Positions 9,014 to 19,254 of a DNA stretch of 25,467 nucleotides are shown here, one piece after another (within the stretch, counting starts at the first letter, position 1; each line of letters starts with the position of its first letter). Source of the stretch: Saccoglossus kowalevskii (taxonomy: Eukaryota > Hemichordata > Enteropneusta > Harrimaniidae); contig NW_003109981.1 of assembly GCF_000003605.2 (NCBI RefSeq), positions 42,473 through 67,939 on the forward strand, in the 5' to 3' direction. Under the pieces are notes generated by a model. That model did no database searches. It was not told the origin of the DNA and saw only the letters and a program-made list of their open reading frames with translations. The translations under genes and the position numbers were made by a program.

Positions 9014-9699
9014 ACTTATCTTGTGCGCCAGTACTCTGTTTCTCGTGTAACGGTGTTGTCATCTGTCAACAATGTTGTCTTCTCGACGTGTAAGTAGTTG
9101 TATTGGGCTCGAACTCTATATAAGGCTTATACATTTCCGTTTTGCAAAGCAGATTACAAATGAAGCCAACAACAACAAATTAAAAACTCAAGATGGATGT
9201 TGTATGGAAAACCGGCAATGCTGTGTGGAATGGAGAAATGAAAAACTTGTTATTGATAACAAAATCTGTAATGTACGAGAACATATATAAATGACACATA
9301 GTTGTTGACAGAAATGAAATTATGGATTTGCTACGTAATTTCAAAAATTATTTAATCTTAATTGCTTTGAGTCTGTGTGCATAGGAGGCAGAATGTAGAG
9401 GACGTTAAGCTGAGATAGGCTAGCTCTTTGTTCCGTTCAGTTATTCTTATCCTCTTTTTTTTGTTTCCCTGGCGATCGTGGTGTTCCGTCGCTAATGACT
9501 CCTTGTCTCAAGCGCGACTCATTTGCGGCGTATTTTGTTTCATTGTCTCGTATGTTTGTATGATTGGCGTTGTAATCGTTGTTGTGTTACGTTGTCTGTG
9601 TGTATCATTTGAGAATGTATACAGTATTTGCTAGTATGTTTGTGAATATGTCGTATAACGTGATTTTTTTTATTATTACACTATTTCGGTTTTTAAATG
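9014..9699. other. Spacer between tRNA array and LINE remnant
   Basis: The end of the tRNA-unit tail reaches about 9110. Beyond that are short open frames without recognisable product. The stretch 9420-9700 could be the 5' part of the decayed LINE, but I see no ORF1 motif. Confidence 0.4.
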
Positions 9700-10994
9700 A
9701 ATGGCAATATCAAATTAATATTTTTGAATATTCGCGGTTTGGGAGATTTAAGGAAGAAATAGAAGGTTTTTCAATGGTTGAATTGGGGAAATGTAACTAT
9801 ATTTTACTACAGGACCCACTTACCAGTGACAAATGAAGTTATCTCGCCCTGACATTTACTCTCATGGGAACACAGCAAGCAGGAGGTGGGGTGGGGTAAG
9901 TAATATTATATTAAATACTTGCCATGTTGAAAAGACAATGAAGTCAGGGTTATCATTGTCTCACTAAATAGTGGGAATAAACCATATATTTTGATGGGTA
10001 CTTACGCTCCTATATAGAAAACTTCCCAGTCCGTTTCGTAGAGCGGATGAATAAGTGTATTGGGGATTCCCATACAAATCACGAACACAAAATTATCTCA
10101 CGGGTTACCACATTTTTAATTTTAATTGATAGAGCTGGCGAAGAGTGTTCCAACAACCTGGGTAAATTCAAAAACTATCTTTGAAAATATTCTGTCTCGA
10201 TTTGCTACTATAGATATTTTTAGACTACGAAACCCAATGTTGAAGCGTTCTACGTAGCAAAGATTGTGCCCATCTTTAATATAAAGCCTAGACTACTTTT
10301 TAGTCAGTGACTCTCTCCAAACGTCGACTTTATAACTGTGATATTGTTCAAATAATGTTATCTGACGATTTGGCGGTCACTATTTCAGAGAAATCGAAGG
10401 GGGGAATCTTGTAATTGATATTAATTAATAGTCTTCTTATCACAATATACGTGACCGCCAAGATCTGTAGGATTTTCTCAAAAAATTAAAATCAAATCAC
10501 ATATCATATTCAGTAAACAAAACCCGAAAGGGCAATAATTATTTAATACACTTGAAACTTAATCTTTGGTTGTTGAATTGAGTCAAAATGAATGTCATAA
10601 TATTAGGGAGGATCTGAGTTTAGAATATGACTACATGTCACAAGGCGCAATAATTCGCTCCCGTTCGTGATAGGTACAAGTTTGGAAAACAACACGAAAT
10701 GGTTTATGAGCCTTGAAAAAATAACGCAAACAAATCCCAAATCACCCAACTGTTTGACCGTGGGTAGAAACTACTGACATCTATAAAAGATATCCAAACT
10801 AATATTCACGATTTCTACTCTGGGCTGTATAATAGCAAGAGCGTTAACGTTGGTGGGGAAGATACTTCCTCCAACTGTGCCAGTACACCAAAGCTGGATA
10901 AGACGGACCAGGATATTCAAGTTTGTGAAGGGCCATTTACTATGCAAGAATATGTTAGTGCTCTAAAGAAAATGAATATACGAAGCCCTTTTCA
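9700..10994 (+). mobile_element. Decayed non-LTR retrotransposon (LINE) ORF2 remnant
   Basis: Translated pieces in shifting plus-strand frames follow the order of a LINE ORF2. The endonuclease start NIRGLGDLRK is at 9727 and an ILLQDP piece (ILLQET in active copies) at 9801. YSHGNTASRR lies near 9854 and KPYILMGTYAP at the end of the 9937-10014 block. The linker before reverse transcriptase follows, with YMSQGAIIRSRS near 10630, a HDFYSGLYNSK piece near 10808, and CEGPFTMQEYVSALKKMN at 10924. Stops and frameshifts separate all blocks, and the match ends abruptly near 10994 where the RT core should begin. The GAIIRSR...EGPFT pattern resembles L1/Tx1-type elements. Confidence 0.85.
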
Positions 10995-12954
10995 GTGATC
11001 ATATACAGCAAACTACGTAAATTCTAATGAAAATTAAACCACTTATATACTAATACAAACTCAATGTTATTTCGCATTAATTCCCCTTCTCTGACTTCTG
11101 ATCTTCTACATTTTGCCAAAAATCTATCGTAACACTAATACACTTACTAGTATTTTCGGAGTCTGAAGTTATGTGAAAAGCCATCATTTCAAATATTCTG
11201 GGGAACTCGTTTGAATGATATTAGGAAATTAAAATATGAATGTTAAAATAAATATTTACACAAGTAAGCATAAGGAAAAAATGTCGTATGCAAAAGAGAT
11301 TTTAATGAGATTCTACCGATTATTACGCGACTGTTACGCGTGTCTCCAACTTATGAAAACTTGAATTTCAAACCACGCTCACTGTGAAACTTATCGTCGT
11401 AGTGTGCTGAAAGTTAGGGAATCGTGTGACAATTCTATCCCAAGTACGTAGCAGTCAATGTACAGATATTACGATTGTGGTATTGTCTTGGGAAATATAC
11501 GGACCTGGCTGTCGTTTTCATGTTACATCGTTTTCCTTGAAATGCTGCATTGAAAATGATTCAATCTATAAAACCTGAAATTTTCAAAAAGTTCCTACCC
11601 GCCGCTACAGGCCATCAAAAACTACGTTGTTCGTAACCTTCCATTTTTTCACACTGAACTTTTGCCCTCACTCAGGAAAGATTCCTTTCGATACTCGTTT
11701 TTTCAAAGGAATAAAGTTTTTTGTCAAAAGATATAGCAGTAAACTATAAAATAATACCAATTAGTTGTTATTAACGACATTTTACTGAAATATGATTGTT
11801 TTCCGTTGATTATTTTGCTTGCTAAATTTTGTGCTGGTACAAGGTCTCCACCTAATGGCGGCCGATTTGCGATGTACTTTGCCTTTTTGTACCTCAGTTT
11901 ATCGGTGTCAATTTAAAAACGCATACATACCCCAAACCGTGATTATGTGTCTATCAACTTTGTGATATATAAAATGTAATCCCTCTAACAAGCGTTTCCA
12001 ATCTGTATATAAACTCGCTGTTATTGTATCATTCACTGGCTTCAACACAAAGTGGGACCTGTTCTGTCTAATAACGCCCTCTCACGGTCAAAATGCTTCA
12101 ATTTGCAGGTCCCTGGAAATTTACAAGGCCATTCAAGGTATTATGGATAACTACTATGTGTTTGTGATGGTGTTTGTATGACTATGTCAATCGTTTTGTG
12201 GCAATTTTACAGTATACATGATTCCAATTAATATAGCTGTAGCTAAATATTGCAGACGAGGCTATTCCAGCTAGTCGGGCACAAGTCGGGTTCCTATTAA
12301 AAGGTCACTGCTCTTCGGGTTAATCGTGCGTGTCACAATTTCCGAGAATTGCGAAGCTTGATTTAATGGCGAATGTCCGATTTTTGACGAGATGTTGAGT
12401 GCTATAAAGCTTTTCTAAATACAGCGAGTGCCAGAAGTAAATATTGGTTTGGTCATCGAAGTCAATTATTGCTATTATTGCGTGTTTTCGTCAGTGTCAT
12501 GCTTTTGAGAATTGACTGCAGTTCTTCAAATGACTGAGGCGTGGTGTCGAGGGACTGTGACTGAACACCTCTATCCTGAAAACCGACAGCGGTAAGGTCA
12601 GCCCCGTCTCTACAATGTTCCGCTGAATTGTCGATGTTTTATGTCAACTGATTATAATGTTGCATCCGGCATTCAACTGTCTGTATTTACTTTTGTATGT
12701 ACTTTGAATTTCTCGGCATGGCTACAAATCGACGAGTGTCGATTACACGAACAAAGAGATTGCAGTTGGGCGCGACAATTGCGACACTAAATTCACAGTC
12801 AATCGCGATCTGTCGGTGTGTCACAGGGGATATAAGAAATACAAATCTTAGTCCACTGAGGTTGACAGAGCGGTCAAGAGTCATCACTATCCCAGTTTTG
12901 AGATACGTTAAAAAATCGAGTTTTTGTGTGTTTTTCATTAACTGTAAAGTCACC
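10995..12954. other. Intergenic region, nothing firmly recognised
   Basis: No gene, tRNA or tandem repeat stands out. Local stretches near 11830-12130 and 12240-12430 are richer in GC and CpG than the surroundings and may be old transposable-element fragments. An upstream noncoding exon of the TPR gene could lie here, unseen. Confidence 0.4.
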
Positions 12955-13258
12955 TTAAAGGGCGGTGATCATCGAGCCGCGTCCTGTTCGATATGGGTCT
13001 CATAGCAACGTACTTAAACCATGTAAAACACGCCCTCTAATTGTCGAGCCACGCATGTGCGACATTTGTGTTGATATATATATTTATTTTTTCACAATCC
13101 AATGCGCTTTTATGTGATTTGACCAAGGCGCACTAATTACCACGGGTGACTCTTCGATACCTTCCAATCACCAACGAAATTGCATAGTTAAAGCCTAGAA
13201 ATGTCCATACGAGTCCCACATCTCATGCATGCGTGGCGCTACGACCAACGCCCTTTAA
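12955..13258. mobile_element. MITE with TTAA target site, family B (about 304 bp)
   Basis: Both ends carry TTAA. The left terminus AGGGCGGTGATCATCGAGCC is matched, inverted, by the right terminus, which on the opposite strand reads AGGGCGTTGGTCGTAGCGCC. About 17 of 24 terminal positions agree. TTAA target sites are typical of piggyBac-type non-autonomous elements. No transposase is present inside. Confidence 0.68.
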
Positions 13259-13391
13259 ACTTAGTAGGTGTGTATGACTGATCCTGATATTTAATTTGGA
13301 AATGACAGCTGCCTTTCATCAACTGTAGAGATATTGTGACAATTAAGTCTTGATATTTGGCATTCCTAAATTAATATTTATTAAATTTATA

Positions 13392-13560
13392 TATAGCTAG
13401 AATTAATTTTCGCTAAAAGAACTTTTTTGGTGATTTTATGTGACATTATTTTCAACGTTTGTTGGTGATTTGAAAAGAGTATATTCGCTTGATTTTATTT
13501 TCACTGAATAATCAGCCCAGCAAAAATAAATTCCGAACGAAAAGAAAGTATTTCACTGGG
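13392..13560. mobile_element. Degenerate copy of the TA-flanked MITE family
   Basis: The stretch follows the element at 19095-19254 along its length. Shared parts are the ATTTTCGCTAAAAG left side, the GACTTTTT/GAACTTTTT block, the AAAAATAAATTCC segment and the AAAGTATTT right side ending in CAC. Both termini have drifted. Confidence 0.55.
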
Positions 13561-14035
13561 ATGGAAGTAGGAAATGTATATTAGAGACTGTTTTGTAATT
13601 TTATTTATTTTTCATTTACCACACGATATCCACAGATGTTTCAGTCCTGTAATAAAGTTATTATTATTAAAATCAATTTAGAAAAATCATGGCACGTGTT
13701 ATGGCATTGGGTTTAGGTTGACAATGTACCTATCCGATCCTTTACCATAATCCTATTGCCGGGAAACCTTAAAATAATTGGACAAATCTGAACTCAAAGC
13801 TTCAATCTCACATTTTTCAGAGATTGCCTTTCTCATTTTTGTATTATCTTTAATATGTTACTGTAGCTTCAGTTCTGTAACTTACTTTGTTTTGCTGAAG
13901 TTCTTTTTTGTATATAGTTGCGGCGTGAAATAGTTTGATCCCATCGTAACTACCATGGTTGTTTAGCTGTCGATTCAGGGTTCTAACTAGCTTTAATTTT
14001 TATGAGACATTTGACCTATATATATTTTTTTTCAG
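13561..14035 (+). promoter_or_regulatory. 5' intron / upstream region of the TPR gene
   Basis: A pyrimidine tract ending TTTTTTTTCAG at 14035 is a strong acceptor 22 bases before the start codon, so at least one noncoding 5' exon should lie upstream. I cannot locate that exon or the promoter. Confidence 0.5.
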
Positions 14036-14057
14036 TGCACAATTCAAGTGACATACC

Positions 14058-17022
14058 ATGGCATCTGCTGCATATACAGATGATCAGAAACTCATTGACA
14101 ATTTCAAGAAGTACCCCAACCTTTTTAAGCTCAAGTTAGAAGAAGAATGGGAAGCTGAACACATATCACGACATATGAAAAAGGTGTATGATAAATTACA
14201 GAGAGAGAAGGATAATGAACCATCTGATGTACATGATGAGAGTAGACGCGACAATTTGTTGACATTCCTGGCAATTAAGCTGGAAAGATTCTCTAAGGCC
14301 CGTGGGCTGATAAGGGAGATAAGGAACAGAGATCCAGATAACCTGATCAACATGACTAATGAGGGGTTTTCTTTAGTTAAACAAGAACGTTTAACAGATG
14401 CCACAGCAGTATTGAACAAAATCGAAGAATTTCTTGATGCTCTGAGACATGGTGATAAAGAGGTTAAAATTAGACAGATCATAGGACAGGCAGAGCTTCC
14501 ATATTCATATTCACGTCTTGGTCCTAGGTATCACAAGTATGCCATACAGTCCTTCAAATCCATTCTCGATGAAGCAGAAAAGCATGATGTTCCAGAGGAA
14601 TACATTATGATGTGGAGATATGGTCTTTCCTTGGTCTACGTCAGAAGTCTCAATCCTTTCAATTACTGTGAGGACGAGCAGTTTGATGCCACATCATACT
14701 ACAGAAACATAATAGATCTACTCTATTATGGTAATATTCATTCTGGTGGCTCGCAAAACTTTACAGGCAAGAGTTGGGTCAAGTTAGGAGAAGCTGCTAC
14801 AAAATACCAAGTAATACCACAAAACAAGAAAAGTGAAATACCTGTGAACTTGCCCGATAGGCTATCCGTTATTGATTGTTACATGCATGGTTTGAGAACT
14901 TCACCAGAGGATCATTGTGTTTTGACCAGTACTGGGCGCTACCTGAGGCAAGTTGAAAAAAACTTTGATGAAGCTGAAAAATACTTGAAAAAATCTGTTG
15001 ATAAATTGCCAACTGTTGCAGCATATCATCATTTAGGGTTAACTTATCGAGATAAGTGGAAAGAGTCAATACGAAGAGAAAGATTCCATAAAGAGCGTTC
15101 ATGGAGAGGACAAGGAGCACGTTATAATACCAGAGGACAACGTAGACCATACAGAGGTAAATTTATTTTATTTTATTTCAATCATGGCAATACTTTTCTT
15201 TTTATTAACGTCCAATTGAAACATTGTCAATATTTATTTTGTGATGATATGCTTTGGGAAGTCACGGATTATTTGATTCTTGATGTTCATTATTACTTGG
15301 TTTCATATTCATACATTAGGTCCCCAACATTCAATATGTCAGCAGGACAGGCCACATGAAGCTCAAGTTCAATTTCATCCAAGCTCATGGCACCAAAGCC
15401 GCAGAGGCCGTGGAAGAGTCAGAAAACAATTTAGAGAGAAGGGAGGTGACAGAAGAGACCGAATAAACCCAGAATATAAAGGAAATTATGGTATTAAAGC
15501 TGATAGTAGAACATACCAAGTTGATAGACACATTTATTACCACTCACAGCCAGTTAACAACAATAACCAGTCCCATAATGACAATGAATTAATTCTGAAT
15601 CAGACAATTCATAGAATGGGAAATCTTTCAATTGATAATGGCTCCGAGATTTATCAAAGAGGTGCTTGTGGGGGATCTGATAATAGCACATTCGGACATG
15701 ACAGTGCAGGTGGTGAATACTATAAACAAGGCACAGATAACGTTGATAGAAGAATACATGAACGTGATATACCAACCAAGAAATATCAACCAAGGCAAGA
15801 CAATTATGGAAGGAGAAAAAGATTTCCACCAAAACCCCACAGAAAACACTATCTAGAGAGAAATGCTGAAAATCCGATTGATCCTGGAAATCAGTTGTTG
15901 CTAGAAGCGAAGAAGTACTTTCTGGAAGCAAATAAACTGGCTAGAGGTACTGCAAGTGTTATATTGCAAGATTTAGCTCGAATTAAGTTATCTTTGGATG
16001 AAGATTTTGAAGAAGCTGTGGATTATTTTCGCCTAGCAGTTGGACCAGCTATTATAAGTTCACCGTTAGACAAATCTAAAATATATGAGCAGTGGGGCAT
16101 GTGTTTATTACAACATGGAAAGGAAGAAGATGGGAAGAATTTACTCCGGAAAGCTATTGAATGTGCAGCAAAGGTGAAGGAGCATGCAAAGATTGCATTT
16201 CCAACATTGGAGGAAATTCTCCTTGGTGAGAAGCAAAGACGGCAATCAGACACTGATATGTGTAAAGAACTGATCCACTTATACCACTTAATTGAAAGCT
16301 ACTCCGAAGTACTAGATCTGTCATATGAAGCTTATAATCGTGACCAAAATAATGAGAAGATGTTAGTGGAGAATTTAAACAAGCATGGCGGATGCAGCTC
16401 TCGAATTTTGCAGATATTTCTACAACAGAATGGGCATGCCATCACCCCTGAAACAATACATCGAATTAGACTGTCCACTATTGAAGAGCAGACTGTGATC
16501 GCTGTAGATTTACCGAGAGATATTTTTCAGGAGACATTTGCTGAAACATTCAACTTGCCAGATGGAGATTATGAACACGATATTTTGCTATTGAACTGTG
16601 AGGAAGATAATAATCTAGCGCATGCATTACTCACTGTAATTGAAGAATACTGGGGACTTGATTGCTGCTTTCCTAAGAGGGATTTTGATGAGGATGCTAA
16701 CTTTGAAAGCGAATGCGGGAAATCCACTAAGATATGTTGCTGTGTCATTGCATTATTATCACATCAATTTCTGAAGAAATATCAATTCATTTTAAATAGC
16801 AGTATCGATTTAATTAAGGGCAGACAGAAAGGTAAAGTAATTTTGTGCATATCAGAAGAACAGTTGGTGCTGGAAGAAGAGCTGAAATGTAATCCCCAAG
16901 TGAACTGTTCTCATTTGAAAGAGTTTCAACTGAACATATCAGACGATTATAAGACATTAGGCATGTTGTGTAAAATTAGGGACAACATGTTTTTGGCACT
17001 TTGTGATTCTTCAAATAACTGA
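14058..17022 (+). CDS. IFIT-like TPR protein with Arg-rich linker and C-terminal TIR-like domain
   Basis: Two coding exons, 14058-15156 and 15320-17022, join in phase 1 to give 933 residues. The ATG has a good context (ACCATGG) and an in-frame TGA three codons upstream. Residues 1-65 are charged and helical. TPR-like helices follow at about 66-129 (NLLTFLAIKLERFSKARGLI), 147-177 (YSRLGPRYHKYAIQSF) and 277-330 (NFDEAEKYLKKSV). A basic, Arg/Asn/Gln/Gly-rich linker spans about 335-545 (RRGRGRVRKQ, PYRG). More TPR-like helices lie at about 558-663. Residues 784-878 resemble a TIR/SEFIR fold: HDILLLN as box 1, CCFPKRDFDED as box 2, then CCCVIALLS. The N-terminal half recalls IFIT-like TPR families expanded in invertebrates, which are cytosolic and linked to RNA sensing; function here is inferred. 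Vertebrate IFITs are about half this length. The NADase-type Glu is not evident. Confidence 0.85.
15157..15319 (+). other. Short intron in the TPR gene
   Basis: The intron has 163 bases, donor GTAAATTT and acceptor CATACATTAG, phase 1. The length is not a multiple of three. If retained, the frame from exon 1 stays open through it and stops at 15359, giving a 433-residue TPR-only product with a hydrophobic tail. Confidence 0.8.
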
Positions 17023-17164
17023 ATTTGGCCACTGATGATGGGATTGTCCATCTTCAATTGGGATTGTGAAACAAATGCATGTGCATAAGCCTGATACTAT
17101 GTAGTTGGTGAAGTTTGTGATTGGGTAAGATATTACAGAGAAATGGCTGTGAAATTGCGTTTAT

Positions 17165-17301
17165 TTAAAGCAGGGGAGACGTCACCTGCGCATGCGTCAG
17201 ATGGCCATAGCGTGTCATTGTTTACAAACAAACATCTACCCATGAACCTAACTTGGGACTCAATTCCAGCGTGTGTGCAGGTGACAACCCTCTCACTTTA
17301 A
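17165..17301. mobile_element. MITE with TTAA target site, family A (about 137 bp)
   Basis: The element is flanked by TTAA on both sides. The left end reads AGCAGGGGAGACGTCACCTG. The right end on the opposite strand reads AGTGAGAGGGTTGTCACCTG. The inner part GTCACCTGC is perfectly inverted. The left half recurs at 1303, so this is a dispersed family. It lies 143 bases after the TPR gene stop codon and may fall within its 3' UTR. Confidence 0.78.
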
Positions 17302-17343
17302 ACAATATGACCGCCATTCAGTCATTGTTAATCCAAAAAGCAA

Positions 17344-17349
17344 AATAAA
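17344..17349 (+). terminator. Possible polyadenylation signal of the TPR gene
   Basis: This is the first AATAAA after the stop codon, about 320 bases downstream. Another AATAAA at 17714-17719 is equally possible, or may belong to the LTR-like sequence there. Confidence 0.35.
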
Positions 17350-17554
17350 GTGCAATCAAAGTCCAATAATGTCCACTGTATTACCAGCACTAAAATGTCT
17401 GCCGCCATTTGTTCAAGGGATCACAAAACAAATGCATGTGCATATGTATCCCAAGATGTGTGATATATGTGAGCACGGTCGATCTGAAGAACAGATATAT
17501 GCATGCACAGACGTCAAATTATCTGACTTGATCTGAACAGAAACTAACAAGCCT

Positions 17555-17833
17555 GTGTTAGAAATTTAATCTGGATTCAACAATTAATCAAGTAATCAAG
17601 TATATATGATGTGTTAAGTATTTCGTGTGATTGACTACATGCGAGTGGAATATGTGGAGGCCACGCCTCAAGATCTTGAACCTCCATGTGATAGGTTAAG
17701 GTTTTGAGAAGTGAATAAAGCTAGTCTTGGTGTGTTCTCTGAGAGGTGAGCTCTCCACGTGGCGCTGAGACGAGAAGTTGACACGATTCCATCTCTGTGT
17801 TTGTCTTTGCTTGGTATAACGTTTGAGAACACG
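17555..17833 (+). mobile_element. Possible solo LTR
   Basis: The stretch opens TGTGTTAGAAATT and ends near GTTTGAGAACA. Internally AATAAAG (17714) is followed by GTGTGTTCTCTGAGAGG and a GC-richer segment, an order that resembles the R and U5 parts of a retrotransposon LTR. I find no target-site duplication and no second LTR or internal region, so the boundaries and the call are uncertain. Confidence 0.3.
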
Positions 17834-19094
17834 AGAATTAAGCCCTTATAGTTTTATAAGTTTTTGATTCTTAAACTAACTGAATCTTGCGAATTGTTGA
17901 AAATCAATAACAATAATATTGGTAGAAATTTCAATGAATTACTGGAACATTGATATTGATGTGTGACTACTTAGAAAAACGATCGTCTTGGATTGACTTT
18001 TCATTTATCAAGCATTCTTACTTAATTATTTGATAAAAATTACTCCACATACTACACAGTATAGAACCAATGTATATGAAGATAATCATGTACTAGATAT
18101 AACAACAACTTTATATATTAAGGGAAATTTAAAAGTATCAATCTTTACCTACAATGCCATTCGGTTATCTGATTGTGGAGTCTGACATGAAATAGGTGAC
18201 CTTGAATTATAGCAATATAACAAGGGTAACATTTATAACAAATAAAATTCCTTGAGTAGTGAATGTTTTGCGAAAATTTAAAATTATTATGCAAATTAAA
18301 TTAGCCACCTATTTATAGATGCGAACCCAAAACTAATTGTTCCATATTATGTGAGAATCGAGTATCATTTCAATAGTTATAATAGTCAAACAAACATACT
18401 TAATAAGTCTGCAGTTATTATCTATGAGAAGAACTCTCAACAGCTAAATATTGCCATTACAAAATAGGCCTTAAAGTTGTGCAATGCTTGCATTGCATTG
18501 TATTGTGGGCGAATGAATTTATTCATTCATGAAGAGCCAAGAGGTGTTACCTTTAATGAATCACAAATAGAATACATATCAGAGCGAGGCTGACTTTACA
18601 AGCAACGCCAAACAGCATATCAGATACTAGTATACCATATAATCAGTGAAGTGGAATAATGTAAAAAGAGTAACATTACATCTATAATGAAGTACATACG
18701 ACTTTTATTATATAACGAACTCTTAAACTTTTTAAATCTAATCCAACAAAATATAGAACTATTGGTTTGTTGATTACAAAATTAATAAGTAAAGCTTTCT
18801 TATTTTCCTCCGGTAACACTATATACTGAACATCAACATTTGAACACATTTCAAAAAATGGAACGGTAAATGGCAAATATTATTGCTCCAACAGTAAAAT
18901 AAATAAGTTAACACATAGAATATTATTTTACAAACTAGTTTATAAATGCTTCCAGTATAGATATACTCACGTATGCGTAAAGTCATATTTGTGTCTGTCT
19001 AATGATCAATCTAATGAAAAATATGAAAGCTAAATATGGCAGTGAAAATGTTTAATGATGTGGCCAAACACAATATTGCCAAAATTAACTGCAC
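17834..19094. other. Intergenic region, nothing recognised
   Basis: This is AT-rich sequence. A patch near 18480-18540 has overlapping short repeats (TTGCATTGCATTG, GAATTTATTCATTCATG). No coding signal stands out. Confidence 0.5.
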
Positions 19095-19254
19095 TACTGT
19101 AAAATACTTTATTTTTGATGAAAAGACTTTTTGGGTGTTTTGTATAGAATTTATTTTCACGGATTTTTGATTATTTAAATGTAAAATATAGAAAAAAATG
19201 CATTATCCCTCTAGCGAAAATAAATTCCAAGCGAAAATAAAGTATTTTACAGTA
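19095..19254. mobile_element. MITE with TA target site (160 bp)
   Basis: The terminal inverted repeats are long and nearly perfect. The left end is TACTGTAAAATACTTTATTT and the right end, read on the opposite strand, is the same over these 20 bases. TA at each tip suggests a Tc1/mariner-type target site. A degenerate relative lies at 13392-13560. There is no coding capacity. Confidence 0.85.

Larger units (their letters stand above)
7600..9110 (+). repeat. Direct duplications containing tRNA-Thr copies
   Basis: Four tRNA-Thr-like units start at 7759, 8083, 8540 and about 8949, and the flanks are duplicated too. The 5' flank of copy 1 (from GTTTAGCCAACG near 7586) recurs before copy 4 near 8800. 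The stretch between copies 1 and 2 (AGTGGTGAGGCCCATTTG onward) recurs between copies 2 and 3. A post-tRNA tail containing CTCGTGTAAC and GTTGTCATCT follows copies 1, 2 and 4 but not the intact copy 3. Local duplication of a tRNA locus explains this best; a tRNA-derived SINE is the alternative. Confidence 0.8.
17069..17444. repeat. 19-bp direct repeat pair flanking MITE A
   Basis: AAACAAATGCATGTGCATA occurs at 17069-17087 and 17426-17444. The pair brackets the MITE at 17165 and about 240 further bases. Confidence 0.8.

Noticed and set aside
8863-9290. Two overlapping short open frames on the plus strand
   Set aside because: They run across the decayed tRNA copy 4 and its tail and have no recognisable product.
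12697-13005. Open frames on both strands upstream of and into MITE B
   Set aside because: They cross the MITE border and show no protein family; opposite-strand frames over the same bases suggest chance.
13531-13549. Interferon-response-element-like GAACGAAAAGAAAGT upstream of the TPR gene
   Set aside because: The same bases belong to the degenerate TA-flanked MITE (compare 19230-19250), and the match to the GAAANNGAAA consensus is weak.
14084-14482. Open frame of 132 codons on the minus strand
   Set aside because: It is the antisense shadow of the first TPR exon.
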